Virus record (IMG/VR): IMGVR_UViG_3300025000_000065
Coordinates: 47,970-111,969 of that record
From: a virus
Length of the DNA stretch: 64,000 bases
Reading direction: 5' to 3' (one strand)
In this document: one piece after another, positions 25,270-34,402 of the stretch
Layout of the letters: every line of letters begins with the position of its first letter
How positions within the stretch are numbered: the first letter of the stretch is position 1
Program-made: the position numbers and the translations under genes
The notes under the pieces: model-generated
Databases searched by the model: none
What the model was told of the DNA's origin: nothing
What the model saw: the letters and a program-made list of their open reading frames with translations, nothing else

Positions 25270-26193
25270 TTATTCAATTCTTTTTAAATATTGCTTTCCA
25301 GCATGTTTTTCTGCAACCCATCCAATATTCTTATCAAAGATCCAATTTTCATAAGGAGCAAAAGAATTATCAAATTCTACTATGTTTCCTTTTAATAATT
25401 TTTTCCCCGTAAATGTATTTGCAGAAACTCTTGGTTGTGTCCTAATATTTAATTCATCTGAAACAACCTCAAATTTTATTGTTTTACCGTCATCAATAGG
25501 ATCAGTTGGATCTACAGGAGGGGGTTCAACAGGAGGTTTTGGAACAGTTGGGACTTTAAATTGAGCACAAAGTTGTTCAAAAGATCCTTTATAGTAATTC
25601 ATATCTAACCCAAGACTTTCAGCACCAAAAGCTAGTCCATCCCCTTTATCACTCCACTGCCAAAATGTAAACGTATCCCAAGGTGTAAGTCTTTTCACAT
25701 TATCTTCCATATAAGATTGATTGGTATAAGAAGCAATCCATAATGGATAGTTTTTCCATACGTCCGCATCTGTACCATGCTCAGCCCAAAAAAAAGCACC
25801 AGTATATATAATTGGTTTTTTACCAGAAAGTCTTTCCATCTCTACTACATAGTTCCATAAAATATCATATGCTTTTGGAGGTGGTGGATTCCAATACTCA
25901 AAGTCAATAACGGGTGGCAATTCACCAGGATCATTTTGAATAATCGACCATGCGTATTGCGCCTGTTTTTTTGGATCAGCAATCCAATCGAGAAAATGAT
26001 AAGCTCCTCTTAATAGCCCTGCCTGTTTTGAAGATTTCCAGTTATACAAAATATCTTCATCAGTCCATAAAGCTTGAGAAGATTTAATAAATACAAATTT
26101 AGCCCCCATTGCAACTGACTTTGTAAAGTCCATTTGTTGAGCGGTGGAATTATTGTCCTGCCATTTTGAAACATCAATGCCAAGTGTATAAGC
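25270..26193 (-). CDS. GH25 endolysin with C-terminal SH3-like domain
   Basis: A protein of 307 residues from the preferred start. The catalytic domain opens LGIDVSKWQDN, has FVFIKSSQALWTDE, LLRGAYHFLDW, and PPVIDFEYW, the GH25 DxE catalytic strand, and ends FWQWSDKGDG. A Pro-rich linker (PKPPVEPPPVDPTDP) leads to a C-terminal SH3b-like wall-binding module (SDELNIRTQPRVSANTF, LLKGNIVEF). It cleaves peptidoglycan between MurNAc and GlcNAc. The ATG at 26193 has ggagg 5 bases upstream and gives the usual GH25 N-terminus. An in-frame ATG at 26265, also with a ggag site, would add 24 residues. No signal peptide is seen, so release needs a holin. Confidence 0.9.
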   Translation of the reverse strand, partial: AYTLGIDVSKWQDNNSTAQQMDFTKSVAMGAKFVFIKSSQALWTDEDILYNWKSSKQAGLLRGAYHFLDWIADPKKQAQYAWSIIQNDPGELPPVIDFEYWNPPPPKAYDILWNYVVEMERLSGKKPIIYTGAFFWAEHGTDADVWKNYPLWIASYTNQSYMEDNVKRLTPWDTFTFWQWSDKGDGLAFGAESLGLDMNYYKGSFEQLCAQFKVPTVPKPPVEPPPVDPTDPIDDGKTIKFEVVSDELNIRTQPRVSANTFTGKKLLKGNIVEFDNSFAPYENWIFDKNIGWVAEKHAGKQYLKRIE

Positions 26194-26283
26194 CATAGAT
26201 TCCTCCATTGTTTTCCAATCATTCATAATCAACGGTAAAAATACTGTTGTTATTTCAGTTTCCATTTCATTACTCCATTTTAT

Positions 26284-26335
26284 ATACCCCCACATATGGG
26301 GTATATCACATCACGATACACCATATATGGGGGTT
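26284..26335. promoter_or_regulatory. Palindromic operator-like sites upstream of the endolysin
   Basis: Two copies of a CCCCATATRTGGGG-type palindrome: 26284-26304 (ATACCCC arm, GGGGTAT arm) and a half-degenerate copy at 26318-26335. On the - strand the first reads GGGGGTATATAAAATGGAG, overlapping the leader of the endolysin. The same element recurs at 38631-38712 and partly at 40989. Confidence 0.55.
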
Positions 26336-26375
26336 AAAAACCAAATAAAATCAACATTTTATTTAAAATAAAATT

Positions 26376-27152
26376 TTATCCAAAACCATATAATGAAAGT
26401 AAAGTTCCTGCTCTAAAATTGTATCGAGTTGAATATGTTCCACCTGTTATATACGCTCTAATCCTAGTTATAGGAACAGTGTTTTTCCAAACACCATTTA
26501 TAATAGAAGATTGTCCAGAAACACTTGAAAAAATAGAGGATGAAAATCCCATTGCTGTTTTGTACAATCCACCAGAAGCTGAGTAATTAGGAATAATTCC
26601 AAATACGCTGCCGCTATCAGTTGCTAGATAATTAGGAACACTTCCTATTATAACTCCTCCATTGGTATAAACTTGCAATGTATTGAGTCCTATTAAATCT
26701 CGTAACCATTGAGAAGCAATATAGTTTCCACTATTAGCATCTCCATTAAAATCCAATCCTACATCTGCAAAAGTTCCATTTGTTCCTGCTGCTAATCCCA
26801 TAATTATTAAATGTTTGAAATCTTGAGGAATATCAGTGAAATCAGCCTGACCCAATCCTTCAAATTCATCTATTTTTTGTAATTTTAAATTTAAGGTATC
26901 AACAGCAGAACTTAAAGTAGAAATCGAAGAAGTTATTGTGGATATATCCGAATTAATAGCGGTTATAGAACCACTAATTTGACTTCTAGCGTCCGTTAAA
27001 GAACCACTAATATCTCCTGCAAATGTATCAATTATAGTCATATTACTAACTGATGATCCTGCTACATCATTAGTCCAACTAATAAAACTTCCACTTTGAT
27101 CAGTTGTAGCGTTATACAGAATCAATCCTAAATTTGTACTTGTAGTTGTCAT
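26376..27152 (-). CDS. Tail fibre / tip protein, paralogue of the next upstream gene
   Basis: A 258-residue protein. The N-terminal half is Ser/Thr-rich with a predicted coiled coil (SDISTITSSISTLSSAVDTLN). The C-terminal half has a beta-rich domain with QADFTDIPQDFKHLIIMG, SVFGIIPNYSASG and TRYNFRAGTLLSLYGFG. The same motifs in the same order occur in the neighbour (26376 and 27163 are paralogues). It is probably a receptor-binding or host-surface protein at the tail tip. It lies last before the lysis gene. Confidence 0.65.
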   Translation of the reverse strand: MTTTSTNLGLILYNATTDQSGSFISWTNDVAGSSVSNMTIIDTFAGDISGSLTDARSQISGSITAINSDISTITSSISTLSSAVDTLNLKLQKIDEFEGLGQADFTDIPQDFKHLIIMGLAAGTNGTFADVGLDFNGDANSGNYIASQWLRDLIGLNTLQVYTNGGVIIGSVPNYLATDSGSVFGIIPNYSASGGLYKTAMGFSSSIFSSVSGQSSIINGVWKNTVPITRIRAYITGGTYSTRYNFRAGTLLSLYGFG

Positions 27153-27162
27153 ATTTTATTCC

Positions 27163-27951
27163 TTATTCTACACCATAAAGAGTTATTTCAGTTCCATCGA
27201 CAAAATTATATCGTGTTGTATCTGATCCGCTCGAACCAAAAATTCTTATTCTGTCTATAGGACTAGCTGATTGCCAAACACCACCCGATATATTACTCTT
27301 TCTCCAAACATCCTGTGTTACAGAGCCAAATCCAAGTGCTGATTTTTTTAAAACTTGACTTCCAGAATAATTTGGTATAACTCCAAAAACAGAACCACCA
27401 TATCCATAATTATCACTTCCAGAAACACTACTTAAAATTAAATGACCATTAACATCATAATAAGAAAGTGTTTCAGTAGGTGCTGGTATTGTAGAGCCTG
27501 ATCTTTCCCAATTTACACTTATGTAACTTGAAGATGTTGAGACTCCATTAAAATCGATTCCGATAAAAGAAAACATTCCTGGACTTTGAGATGCAGCATT
27601 TCCCATTAAGATTAAATGTTTATAATCTTGAGAAATTGAACTGAAATCGGCTTGTCCAGATCCACTAAAAATACCAAGTATTTCAAATCTGCTAACGGTA
27701 TCAGTTATTTGAGATCCACTTGCTTCGACTTGAGCAGAGGCACTTGTTATAGAACCCGATATAGACAAATCAGAACCCGAATAGCCGGTAATTAAATTAG
27801 TAATATTTAATACTAATTGTCCTGAAAAAATATCAATTTTGGTCATATTACTATCGAATATTCCATTCATCTGTTTTCTTAGTTCATCAAACCCTATATC
27901 TCCATCGGATTTTATATTATATGTAAATAAATTTAAATTAGTTGTAGACAT
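27163..27951 (-). CDS. Tail fibre / tip protein (paralogue pair, copy 2)
   Basis: A protein of about 262 residues with a Ser-rich, probably coiled N-terminal part (SGSDLSISGSITSASAQVEA) and the beta domain QADFSSISQDYKHLILMG, SVFGVIPNYSGSQ, RYNFVDGTEITLYGVE. The C-terminal domain matches the downstream neighbour. The ATG at 27951 follows gtggag; an upstream in-frame start would overlap the preceding gene. The two copies differ mostly in the middle, as expected for fibres with different ligands. Confidence 0.65.
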   Translation of the reverse strand: MSTTNLNLFTYNIKSDGDIGFDELRKQMNGIFDSNMTKIDIFSGQLVLNITNLITGYSGSDLSISGSITSASAQVEASGSQITDTVSRFEILGIFSGSGQADFSSISQDYKHLILMGNAASQSPGMFSFIGIDFNGVSTSSSYISVNWERSGSTIPAPTETLSYYDVNGHLILSSVSGSDNYGYGGSVFGVIPNYSGSQVLKKSALGFGSVTQDVWRKSNISGGVWQSASPIDRIRIFGSSGSDTTRYNFVDGTEITLYGVE

Positions 27952-27952
27952 A

Positions 27953-28402
27953 TTAAACTCCACTTTCAATTATTAAGTCAAATGTTATAAAATTTATTCC
28001 TTCAGGTAAAATTCCAGATGATGGACTTCCGCTAGGCAATGTGTGATTTACAACATTTAAATCAGATAAAATTTTTAATGATAAATTAGAAAACATTAAT
28101 GGATCATAGTATTTTAAAATTCCGGTTCTAACAACATGATCCTTTCCATAAAAATATAGAGTATTATTGCTACAAGCCGATATGTCAAAAAATAACCTTT
28201 CTAAATCTTCTGGCTGATCAATTAACAACGTACTTCCGCTAGGCAATGTATGGTTTATGGTGCTTAATGCAGCAAGGGTTTTTAATGATAAATTAGAAAA
28301 CATCAATGGATCATAATATTTTAAAATTCCAGTTCTAACAACATGATCAGTTAAGGAAATATATAAATTCATACTCGCAGAAGTAGAAATTGGAGTAGCC
28401 AT
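27953..28402 (-). CDS. Tail-tip protein made of two near-identical repeats
   Basis: A 149-residue protein containing an internal duplication with a 69-residue period. Each copy has DHVVRTGILKYYDPLMFSNL then INHTLPSGS or VNHTLPSGS. The repeats lie at residues 19-57 and 88-126. It sits between the BppU-like protein and the paralogous fibre genes. Function is unknown, likely a small virion-surface or fibre-attachment protein. Confidence 0.6.
   Translation of the reverse strand: MATPISTSASMNLYISLTDHVVRTGILKYYDPLMFSNLSLKTLAALSTINHTLPSGSTLLIDQPEDLERLFFDISACSNNTLYFYGKDHVVRTGILKYYDPLMFSNLSLKILSDLNVVNHTLPSGSPSSGILPEGINFITFDLIIESGV
28025..28348 (-). repeat. Direct duplication within a tail-tip gene
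   Basis: Two DNA segments, 28232-28348 and 28025-28141, are nearly identical over about 117 bases and are 207 bases apart start to start. Nucleotide identity is high at both ends and lower in the middle, so the duplication is fairly recent or kept similar by conversion. Confidence 0.75.
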
Positions 28403-28403
28403 A

Positions 28404-28751
28404 TTATCTTATCCTTTTTGTTATAACTAAAATTCCTTGTGCTGGAACTACTTCAACACCATCTTCAAAAACAATAGTTAATTGATGAGTATATTTTCCA
28501 TCAGATAAATTTTTTGTATCAACTGAAGAAAGAATAATTTCAAAACTGTTTGTAGTAATTATATTTGCTGTTTTTGTTAATATTGCATAATCCGTACCAA
28601 ATGGAGCTAAATTCCACGTACAATCAGCGGCGCTAATATCTATTGGATCGCCATCTTCATCATAAATTACAAATTCTAAAGTATATGTTGTTCCAGCAAC
28701 AAAACTAATTTCAGATACATTATTTAAATTTGAAAAAGTAACATAATTCAT
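28404..28751 (-). CDS. BppU-like Ig-fold tail protein
   Basis: A 115-residue beta-sandwich protein: ISFVAGTTYTLEFVIYDEDG, LTKTANIITTNSFEIILSS and DGKYTHQLTIVFEDG follow the strand order of N-terminal domains of baseplate upper proteins of Gram-positive siphophages. It lies directly downstream of the Tal gene, as such proteins do. The start has an aaaggtg site. Confidence 0.55.
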   Translation of the reverse strand: MNYVTFSNLNNVSEISFVAGTTYTLEFVIYDEDGDPIDISAADCTWNLAPFGTDYAILTKTANIITTNSFEIILSSVDTKNLSDGKYTHQLTIVFEDGVEVVPAQGILVITKRIR

Positions 28752-28763
28752 TTTTTCACCTTT

Positions 28764-30884
28764 CTAAGTTATCAATGGAACATATTCAAACAACACGCCA
28801 TCTCCAACTTGAATTTCATCAATCATAGTTGCGCCACTAGAAGAAACTTCAGTATAATGAACATCTTTAATTTGGGTAATTCCATTTACATAAATTCTAC
28901 TTGAATTTGTTATATAATTTCCACTTATAGAAATATAACTTCCAGATTGACCAGTTAAATCTTCAATGACTGTTACAGAACTTCCTTCGGCTAAACCACT
29001 ACCACTAATGAAAACTCCGTTTCTAAAAGAAACAACGCCTCCTCCAGCAGTAACAATATCTCTACTAATACCAACACCACCATCTATGGTATATATTGTA
29101 GGTTCTCGTAAAACAACACCTTCTTGATTTAAAATAAAATTTGACGAACCCGTTGTAGAATTTATATTTGTTATATTCAAAGTAGGAGTTGCTGTAATTG
29201 CTCCTTTAATATTTTCAGCAACTATTCCATAAGAAGAAATTCCAGATGGAGTCACTACATTATCTATAATAATAGGTTTATTTGTGCTCCAATCATTATA
29301 AGCATCTTTTGTAAAGCTAACATCCGAAGCAACTTTTAAAGTTTTCTGAATATAATCAGATAAAATAAAACTAGAATCATTTATTCTTTGTTTATTTGAA
29401 ATAACTATTGAGAAATCAGTTGGATCTTCATAATTAAAACTATATTCTAAAAGTGTAGCAGACAACAATAAATTTTCATCTGTTTCTATAGTTATTTGAT
29501 CTCCTAAAACAAACTGACCTGTTATAGAAGAAAATTCAAAAATTGTAGGAAAGTTTATTGTATTAAGCGTAATTTGATATCTAGGAACAGCCATTTTACT
29601 AAGAACAACACTGGCAGCATTATACAATTCTAAACTTTGAGCATTAATTTCTGCATTACTCATTAAACTTGTAATGATTATGTTTTCATTTTTATACGTA
29701 TTTTCATATATAAAATTTGAAAGTTTTAAATATTGATCTGTTGTAAAATTTGATGTATTGGTAAAAGATAATTCATCATTAATATTACTCATAATCAACG
29801 TTGTAGAAGAAATATTGTTTTGTATATTGATAATAACGAGATTTTGATTGTTTATTAAAATTTCTTGTTGATCAATTAACGCTTCTATTTCTGTGGTATC
29901 TAATCCTTGTTCACTTCTTACGTCATAAGTTTGTTGATAAGCCGCCAATTGTGATTGAAGTTCTACTAATGTAGTTTGTTCTGTTGCTAATTCAGTTTGA
30001 TAATCGGTCAATAAAACAGAATATGCAAAATAATCAGTTTCATATAATGTAATTTTATTCTCCCATGCGGTTATTGCATCTACTAAATCTTGAGACATCC
30101 AATTAGAATTTTTATAATAAGAAAAATCATATATCTTATTTGTTCCTAAAGGATTCACATTTCTAATAGTTAAATTTCCACCACCGTAACAGTATAATGC
30201 GGTTGTTATTTCTTCACTAATTTCATTATAATCCTGATCTTTTATTAAATTATCAAAGGACAAATAAATATCCGTTGCCGTTATGTCTCTTTCAACATCC
30301 AATATTTTTATCGATCTATTTAAAAAATCAAAAATAAAAAAACAATTATAAGCAGTTGAAGCATCTGATGTAAGAAATTGATACAAATTTGTATCTGTAA
30401 CATTAAACGTTCTGTATAAATCAATTAATGTTGAATCTATTTGAGAAACACTCCAATTTGGAGCATAAAAAAGAATCAATCCTACCAATGTATCGGTACT
30501 TGTTGGATCATCTACATCATATAATTTATACGTTCCCGTCAATGTATTTATTCTCTTAAAAACAAGTTCAGATTCTCTGCTAAATCCTTTAATATGCTTA
30601 ATGGGAGTTCCCCCATCGTCACTTTTTTCAGGATCTACAATTATAAAATATCCTATTCCATCTAACAAAACAAGTCTCTTAGATTGAAGATAATCAAAAC
30701 CTGGAAGTTCAACTCCATCAATATATTTTGGAAAATCAAATTCTATTTCACTTTGAGCATTAAATCTTAGTATTGGTCTAACGTTATAAGCAGATTCCAA
30801 AGAATAAAGTTGTTCCTCATCTGGATTACATAAAACAATTGATGGACGTTCAGACTGATTATAAACATCAAATGATACCTGCAT
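28764..30884 (-). CDS. Tail-associated (Tal / gp27-like) baseplate hub protein
   Basis: A 706-residue protein, encoded 1 base after the Dit gene. The N-terminal 350 residues show a gp27-like hub layout (YNVRPILRFNAQSEIEFDFPKY, GIGYFIIVDPE, IKHIKGFSRESEL). A coiled segment is near residues 290-350, and a beta-rich C-terminus ends in repeats of the YITNSSRIYVNG type. No lysozyme or peptidase motif is evident in the C-terminal part. It should cap the tail tube and seat the fibres. Confidence 0.75.
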   Translation of the reverse strand: MQVSFDVYNQSERPSIVLCNPDEEQLYSLESAYNVRPILRFNAQSEIEFDFPKYIDGVELPGFDYLQSKRLVLLDGIGYFIIVDPEKSDDGGTPIKHIKGFSRESELVFKRINTLTGTYKLYDVDDPTSTDTLVGLILFYAPNWSVSQIDSTLIDLYRTFNVTDTNLYQFLTSDASTAYNCFFIFDFLNRSIKILDVERDITATDIYLSFDNLIKDQDYNEISEEITTALYCYGGGNLTIRNVNPLGTNKIYDFSYYKNSNWMSQDLVDAITAWENKITLYETDYFAYSVLLTDYQTELATEQTTLVELQSQLAAYQQTYDVRSEQGLDTTEIEALIDQQEILINNQNLVIINIQNNISSTTLIMSNINDELSFTNTSNFTTDQYLKLSNFIYENTYKNENIIITSLMSNAEINAQSLELYNAASVVLSKMAVPRYQITLNTINFPTIFEFSSITGQFVLGDQITIETDENLLLSATLLEYSFNYEDPTDFSIVISNKQRINDSSFILSDYIQKTLKVASDVSFTKDAYNDWSTNKPIIIDNVVTPSGISSYGIVAENIKGAITATPTLNITNINSTTGSSNFILNQEGVVLREPTIYTIDGGVGISRDIVTAGGGVVSFRNGVFISGSGLAEGSSVTVIEDLTGQSGSYISISGNYITNSSRIYVNGITQIKDVHYTEVSSSGATMIDEIQVGDGVLFEYVPLIT

Positions 30885-30885
30885 A

Positions 30886-31677
30886 CTATCCTCCTAAACG
30901 TCTGATAAATTGATATGTAATGTTTAATTGTGTTATATCGCCTGTAAGTTCAAGATTGTTCAACCCATCTTTAAATCTCATAAAATTTTTATTAAAATTA
31001 GACAGTCTTCGATATCCTAAATTTGATTCAATAATTCCTAAGTCAGAATTTACGGTTATTACTTCATATGGAGATAAACTTGTAAATTCAAATTCTCTAT
31101 CAGAATCGCTCGCATTAACAATAGAAATATCGCCACCAGAAGCATTCATTGTAAAAGAAATGTTAGGCTTATTGTATCCCTCATAATGTGAATTATTATA
31201 AAAAACAATAGAACTCCCTGAAGGAGCACTTGTATAATTATATGTTGTTGTTCTAGGGTATGTTCTAACCCATTGAGAATCACAAATACATGTTCCAGAA
31301 AATCCCCTTATCAAATTTCCAGATTTTATAATCTGTGGATTTGTAAAAATTGCTCTAAAATAAATTCCTTCCATATCTGGTTGAGCTATTGCTAAATCTT
31401 TATAGTTCAATGACCCAAACAACCATTTTTGAATATAACTTGCATCTAAAGCAGTTATTTCATCTGGAGAAAAAAAAGTTACAGGAAAAGATAAACTGGA
31501 ACTATATTTTACACCATAAAAATATGGAACAGGTTTTCTAAAAATAAAATCTTGAATTATTTCTACAGTTCCACTTCCGTTTGAACTTATTGTTCCAACG
31601 TCACTTGATGCAATCTGAAGATTATAAGATTCACTTACTTCTCCACCATACACAAAATTTTTTGCATAAAAACCCAT
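30886..31677 (-). CDS. Distal tail protein (Dit)
   Basis: A 263-residue protein. The N-terminus (NFVYGGEVSESYNLQIAS) and the middle (FYGVKYSSSLSFPVTF, then LDASYIQKWLFGSLNYKDLAI) match the pattern of Dit N-terminal ring domains. The C-terminal half is beta-rich, as in a galectin-like domain. Its place between tape measure and Tal is diagnostic. The ATG has aaaggagg. Confidence 0.8.
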   Translation of the reverse strand: MGFYAKNFVYGGEVSESYNLQIASSDVGTISSNGSGTVEIIQDFIFRKPVPYFYGVKYSSSLSFPVTFFSPDEITALDASYIQKWLFGSLNYKDLAIAQPDMEGIYFRAIFTNPQIIKSGNLIRGFSGTCICDSQWVRTYPRTTTYNYTSAPSGSSIVFYNNSHYEGYNKPNISFTMNASGGDISIVNASDSDREFEFTSLSPYEVITVNSDLGIIESNLGYRRLSNFNKNFMRFKDGLNNLELTGDITQLNITYQFIRRLGG

Positions 31678-31704
31678 ACTAATTTTCCTCCTTTCTTAAT
31701 TATT

Positions 31705-31725
31705 AGGGGAGATTTTCTCTCCCCT
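31705..31725. terminator. Stem-loop between tape measure and Dit genes
   Basis: An 8-bp perfect stem (aggggaga / tctcccct) with a 5-base loop in the 61-base gap. No T-tract follows on the - strand, so it may trim or partly attenuate the late transcript. Confidence 0.45.
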
Positions 31726-31738
31726 ATTTTTTAAACCA

Positions 31739-34402
31739 TTAACCATAAATTGATGCGACATCTCTCACGCTTCCTTGTCTAACAAGAGTAGAATTGATTT
31801 CTTTTATAACATCTCTAGCAATGTCTTTTATTTTTGGAATTGTTTTTTCAATTACATCACCTTGAACCGTAATTAAACTTTCAATATTTAAACCTCCAGA
31901 ACCTTGAGCCTTATTAATAATGTTAGCAACACGAGGAATCATCTTTAAGGTTTTCAATATATCATTGTTATTCATTACCTCTTCACCAACAAGAAGTTTA
32001 GAAAGAATTTCACCTGGTAATGTTCTAACTCCACCTACTGCACCAGAAGATAAACCACTATGATGAGTAGGAAGTGTTTCTGTAGATACAACTGGGGAAA
32101 CTCCACCATATAATGCATCTGCTAAATTTCCGTATTTTAATAATGCATCATAAGCTTCATTCCATGCTTCGACAACATCTGTTACAATTCCAGATCCATA
32201 TTCAGAATTCCAATCTATTAATGATTGATATAAATCAGGAGCTTGTTCCCCAATTCTATCTAATGCATCTTGAGCAATTTGACCAGTTTTATCTAAGTAT
32301 TCATCAATAGCAGAAACAGCCTCTTCAATTATTGCAATTTGAGAATCGATGTTTTCTTTATATAGCTCATATTCTTGATCCAGTGCTTCTTCCTGCAAAT
32401 CATAAGATCTATCTCTTTGAGTTTGTTCTAAGTCTTTTTGAGCATCTGCTAATTCTTCAGCGAGTTCTAACTGTCTTGCTTTAGACTCAGCGGAAGTATC
32501 AAGTGCCAAAATTGCCATTTCAGATTGAATCTGAGCAATAGTTTTAGTTTTATCCTCTAGTTCTTCTTGATATTCTACGGATTCTTGTTCTGCTCTTAAG
32601 ATTTCTTTTTTGGCATCTATAATTTCTTCATAAGCGTCAAGTTGTGCTTCTAATCCATCTATTTGATCTTTTAAAGCATCTTTTCTTGCGTTTTGCTCCG
32701 CTTTAATTAAACTAATGACTAGATTGTGAAGATCTTTAAGTGTTTTTATTTCTTCTTTTGCAGCAGCAGAAGATCCACCACCGCCACCGCCTCCAGCACC
32801 ACCACCTGAATATCCAGGAAAAGCAGATCGAGTTGGAACATTTGTAGGAGGTGGATTGAACGGCAAAGAAACGCCATTTAGAATATCATCACCCATTGGT
32901 TCTGTACTTTGATTAGAAATAACATTTCCACTTGTAGTAACAACAAAATTTAAATAATAATCTCCACTTATCGCATTTGCAGCATTTCCAATATTTAAAA
33001 TGTTACCAATTGCTATTGCAGCAGCTTCATAAGATCCATTTGCTAAATCAATCATGGCTTGATCCATTGAACCCAATACTCTTACAGTTTCCGATCCCAT
33101 GAATCCCCAAGCTGTCATCATATCAGCAGCCATAGTATAGGCTACATTTTTAGCTTCATTGCCTAAAGTAGATAATTGTATTCTTTGAATAAATGTACTA
33201 ACGATAGATGCCTGAAGAGATTTCTCATAAGCATCAGCGGTTTTTAAAATATCCTGTTCAACATTATATAATTCATATTGTAGATCACCCAATTGAGTTA
33301 ATTGCTCATCTGATAATGTTGGTTGTTCTGAAAGTAATCGTATTTCTTCTCTTAATTCTGCCGCTTGAATTCCTGCTTTTTCTTGTTTTTCGTGATAAGA
33401 ATCAAATGCTTTTCCAAATGAATCATCGAGTATATATTGCAGATTATCAAATGCTTGAGATAATTCTTCTGTGCTATCAAAGATTTGACCATGCGCACGT
33501 CTCCAAGCTGTTACCCAAGTATCTAATTCTGCTTTCGTAGCATTAAATAAACCGAGTTCAGCATCAGTAAGAGTTCCAAAATCTTCAGCGGTTTTTACTA
33601 TAACCTTTCCTCCGCTGCTTACAACTCTTATTAACTCACCGTTTTCACCGATGGTATATCCAGCAATTTCCGCTGCTCTTTCTACTGCTTCAATATAATC
33701 ATTATAATTACCTGTTGTATCTTTTAGTGTGGAAATTACTTCTTTCAATCCTTGATCAAGTATTTTTTGTTTATTTACAAAAAGATCAGCTATAATTCCT
33801 GCTCTATTATGAGCTTCATTAACGGAATCCACCATTTTTTTGTATTCACCCATTACTTGTTCGGTGGTCTTAATTTCTTCACCTAAATTTTTAAAAGCAT
33901 TAGACCAAGCATTAGTTGTATTTTCTAATCCTAAATCTTGCTGTTTCTTAACTGTTTGTTGATATGTTATAATTACAGCAGTTAAAGCAACAATTGCGAT
34001 TTGAAAAATTGAAACCCAAGATATAGTTGTTTTTAATAAAAGTTGCAAACTAACTAATGAAAAAGAAAATCCTTGTATAGCCGTAGTTGCACCCATAATT
34101 TTAATAATAAAATTTGCCATTGCTTGGGCACTTAAAACTCCAACCAAACCAATAAGAGATTCTAAAATAGGAATTAGTCCACCCATAGAATCAATTGCTT
34201 CAACAGAAGAAATTCCTAAGTCTAAAAAGAATTTAATGACATCATCATCGATTGCTTTTTGCCATAGGTTTTCCATTGCTGCCTTTAATGTATTTGCTTT
34301 TCCCTCTATGGAATCCATGTAAATTTTATATCGTTCTGTAGCCAATCCAACAGAATGAAGTTGTTGTTCTTGAGCTTCTAGTACCTGGTTGTAGTTTTCC
34401 AT
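31739..34402 (-). CDS. Tape measure protein, 3' exon
   Basis: About 887 residues, the C-terminal two thirds of the tape measure. It begins MENYNQVLEAQEQQLHSVG...YKIYMDSIEGKANTLKA, the conserved helical segment that in uninterrupted tape measures directly follows the AGKNRMPEYM segment found at the end of the 5' exon. Hydrophobic segments near residues 50-135 are likely membrane-inserting. Long coiled coils follow, then a Gly-rich stretch near 540. The spliced protein is about 1,290 residues, which at 0.15 nm per residue implies a tail near 190 nm. The ATG at 34400-34402 is not a true start: no ribosome-binding site precedes it. Confidence 0.8.
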   Translation of the reverse strand: MENYNQVLEAQEQQLHSVGLATERYKIYMDSIEGKANTLKAAMENLWQKAIDDDVIKFFLDLGISSVEAIDSMGGLIPILESLIGLVGVLSAQAMANFIIKIMGATTAIQGFSFSLVSLQLLLKTTISWVSIFQIAIVALTAVIITYQQTVKKQQDLGLENTTNAWSNAFKNLGEEIKTTEQVMGEYKKMVDSVNEAHNRAGIIADLFVNKQKILDQGLKEVISTLKDTTGNYNDYIEAVERAAEIAGYTIGENGELIRVVSSGGKVIVKTAEDFGTLTDAELGLFNATKAELDTWVTAWRRAHGQIFDSTEELSQAFDNLQYILDDSFGKAFDSYHEKQEKAGIQAAELREEIRLLSEQPTLSDEQLTQLGDLQYELYNVEQDILKTADAYEKSLQASIVSTFIQRIQLSTLGNEAKNVAYTMAADMMTAWGFMGSETVRVLGSMDQAMIDLANGSYEAAAIAIGNILNIGNAANAISGDYYLNFVVTTSGNVISNQSTEPMGDDILNGVSLPFNPPPTNVPTRSAFPGYSGGGAGGGGGGGSSAAAKEEIKTLKDLHNLVISLIKAEQNARKDALKDQIDGLEAQLDAYEEIIDAKKEILRAEQESVEYQEELEDKTKTIAQIQSEMAILALDTSAESKARQLELAEELADAQKDLEQTQRDRSYDLQEEALDQEYELYKENIDSQIAIIEEAVSAIDEYLDKTGQIAQDALDRIGEQAPDLYQSLIDWNSEYGSGIVTDVVEAWNEAYDALLKYGNLADALYGGVSPVVSTETLPTHHSGLSSGAVGGVRTLPGEILSKLLVGEEVMNNNDILKTLKMIPRVANIINKAQGSGGLNIESLITVQGDVIEKTIPKIKDIARDVIKEINSTLVRQGSVRDVASIYG

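Noticed and set aside
33208-33540. Antisense frames over the tape measure gene
   Set aside because: They mirror the codon bias of the - strand gene, lack ribosome-binding sites and are shadows.
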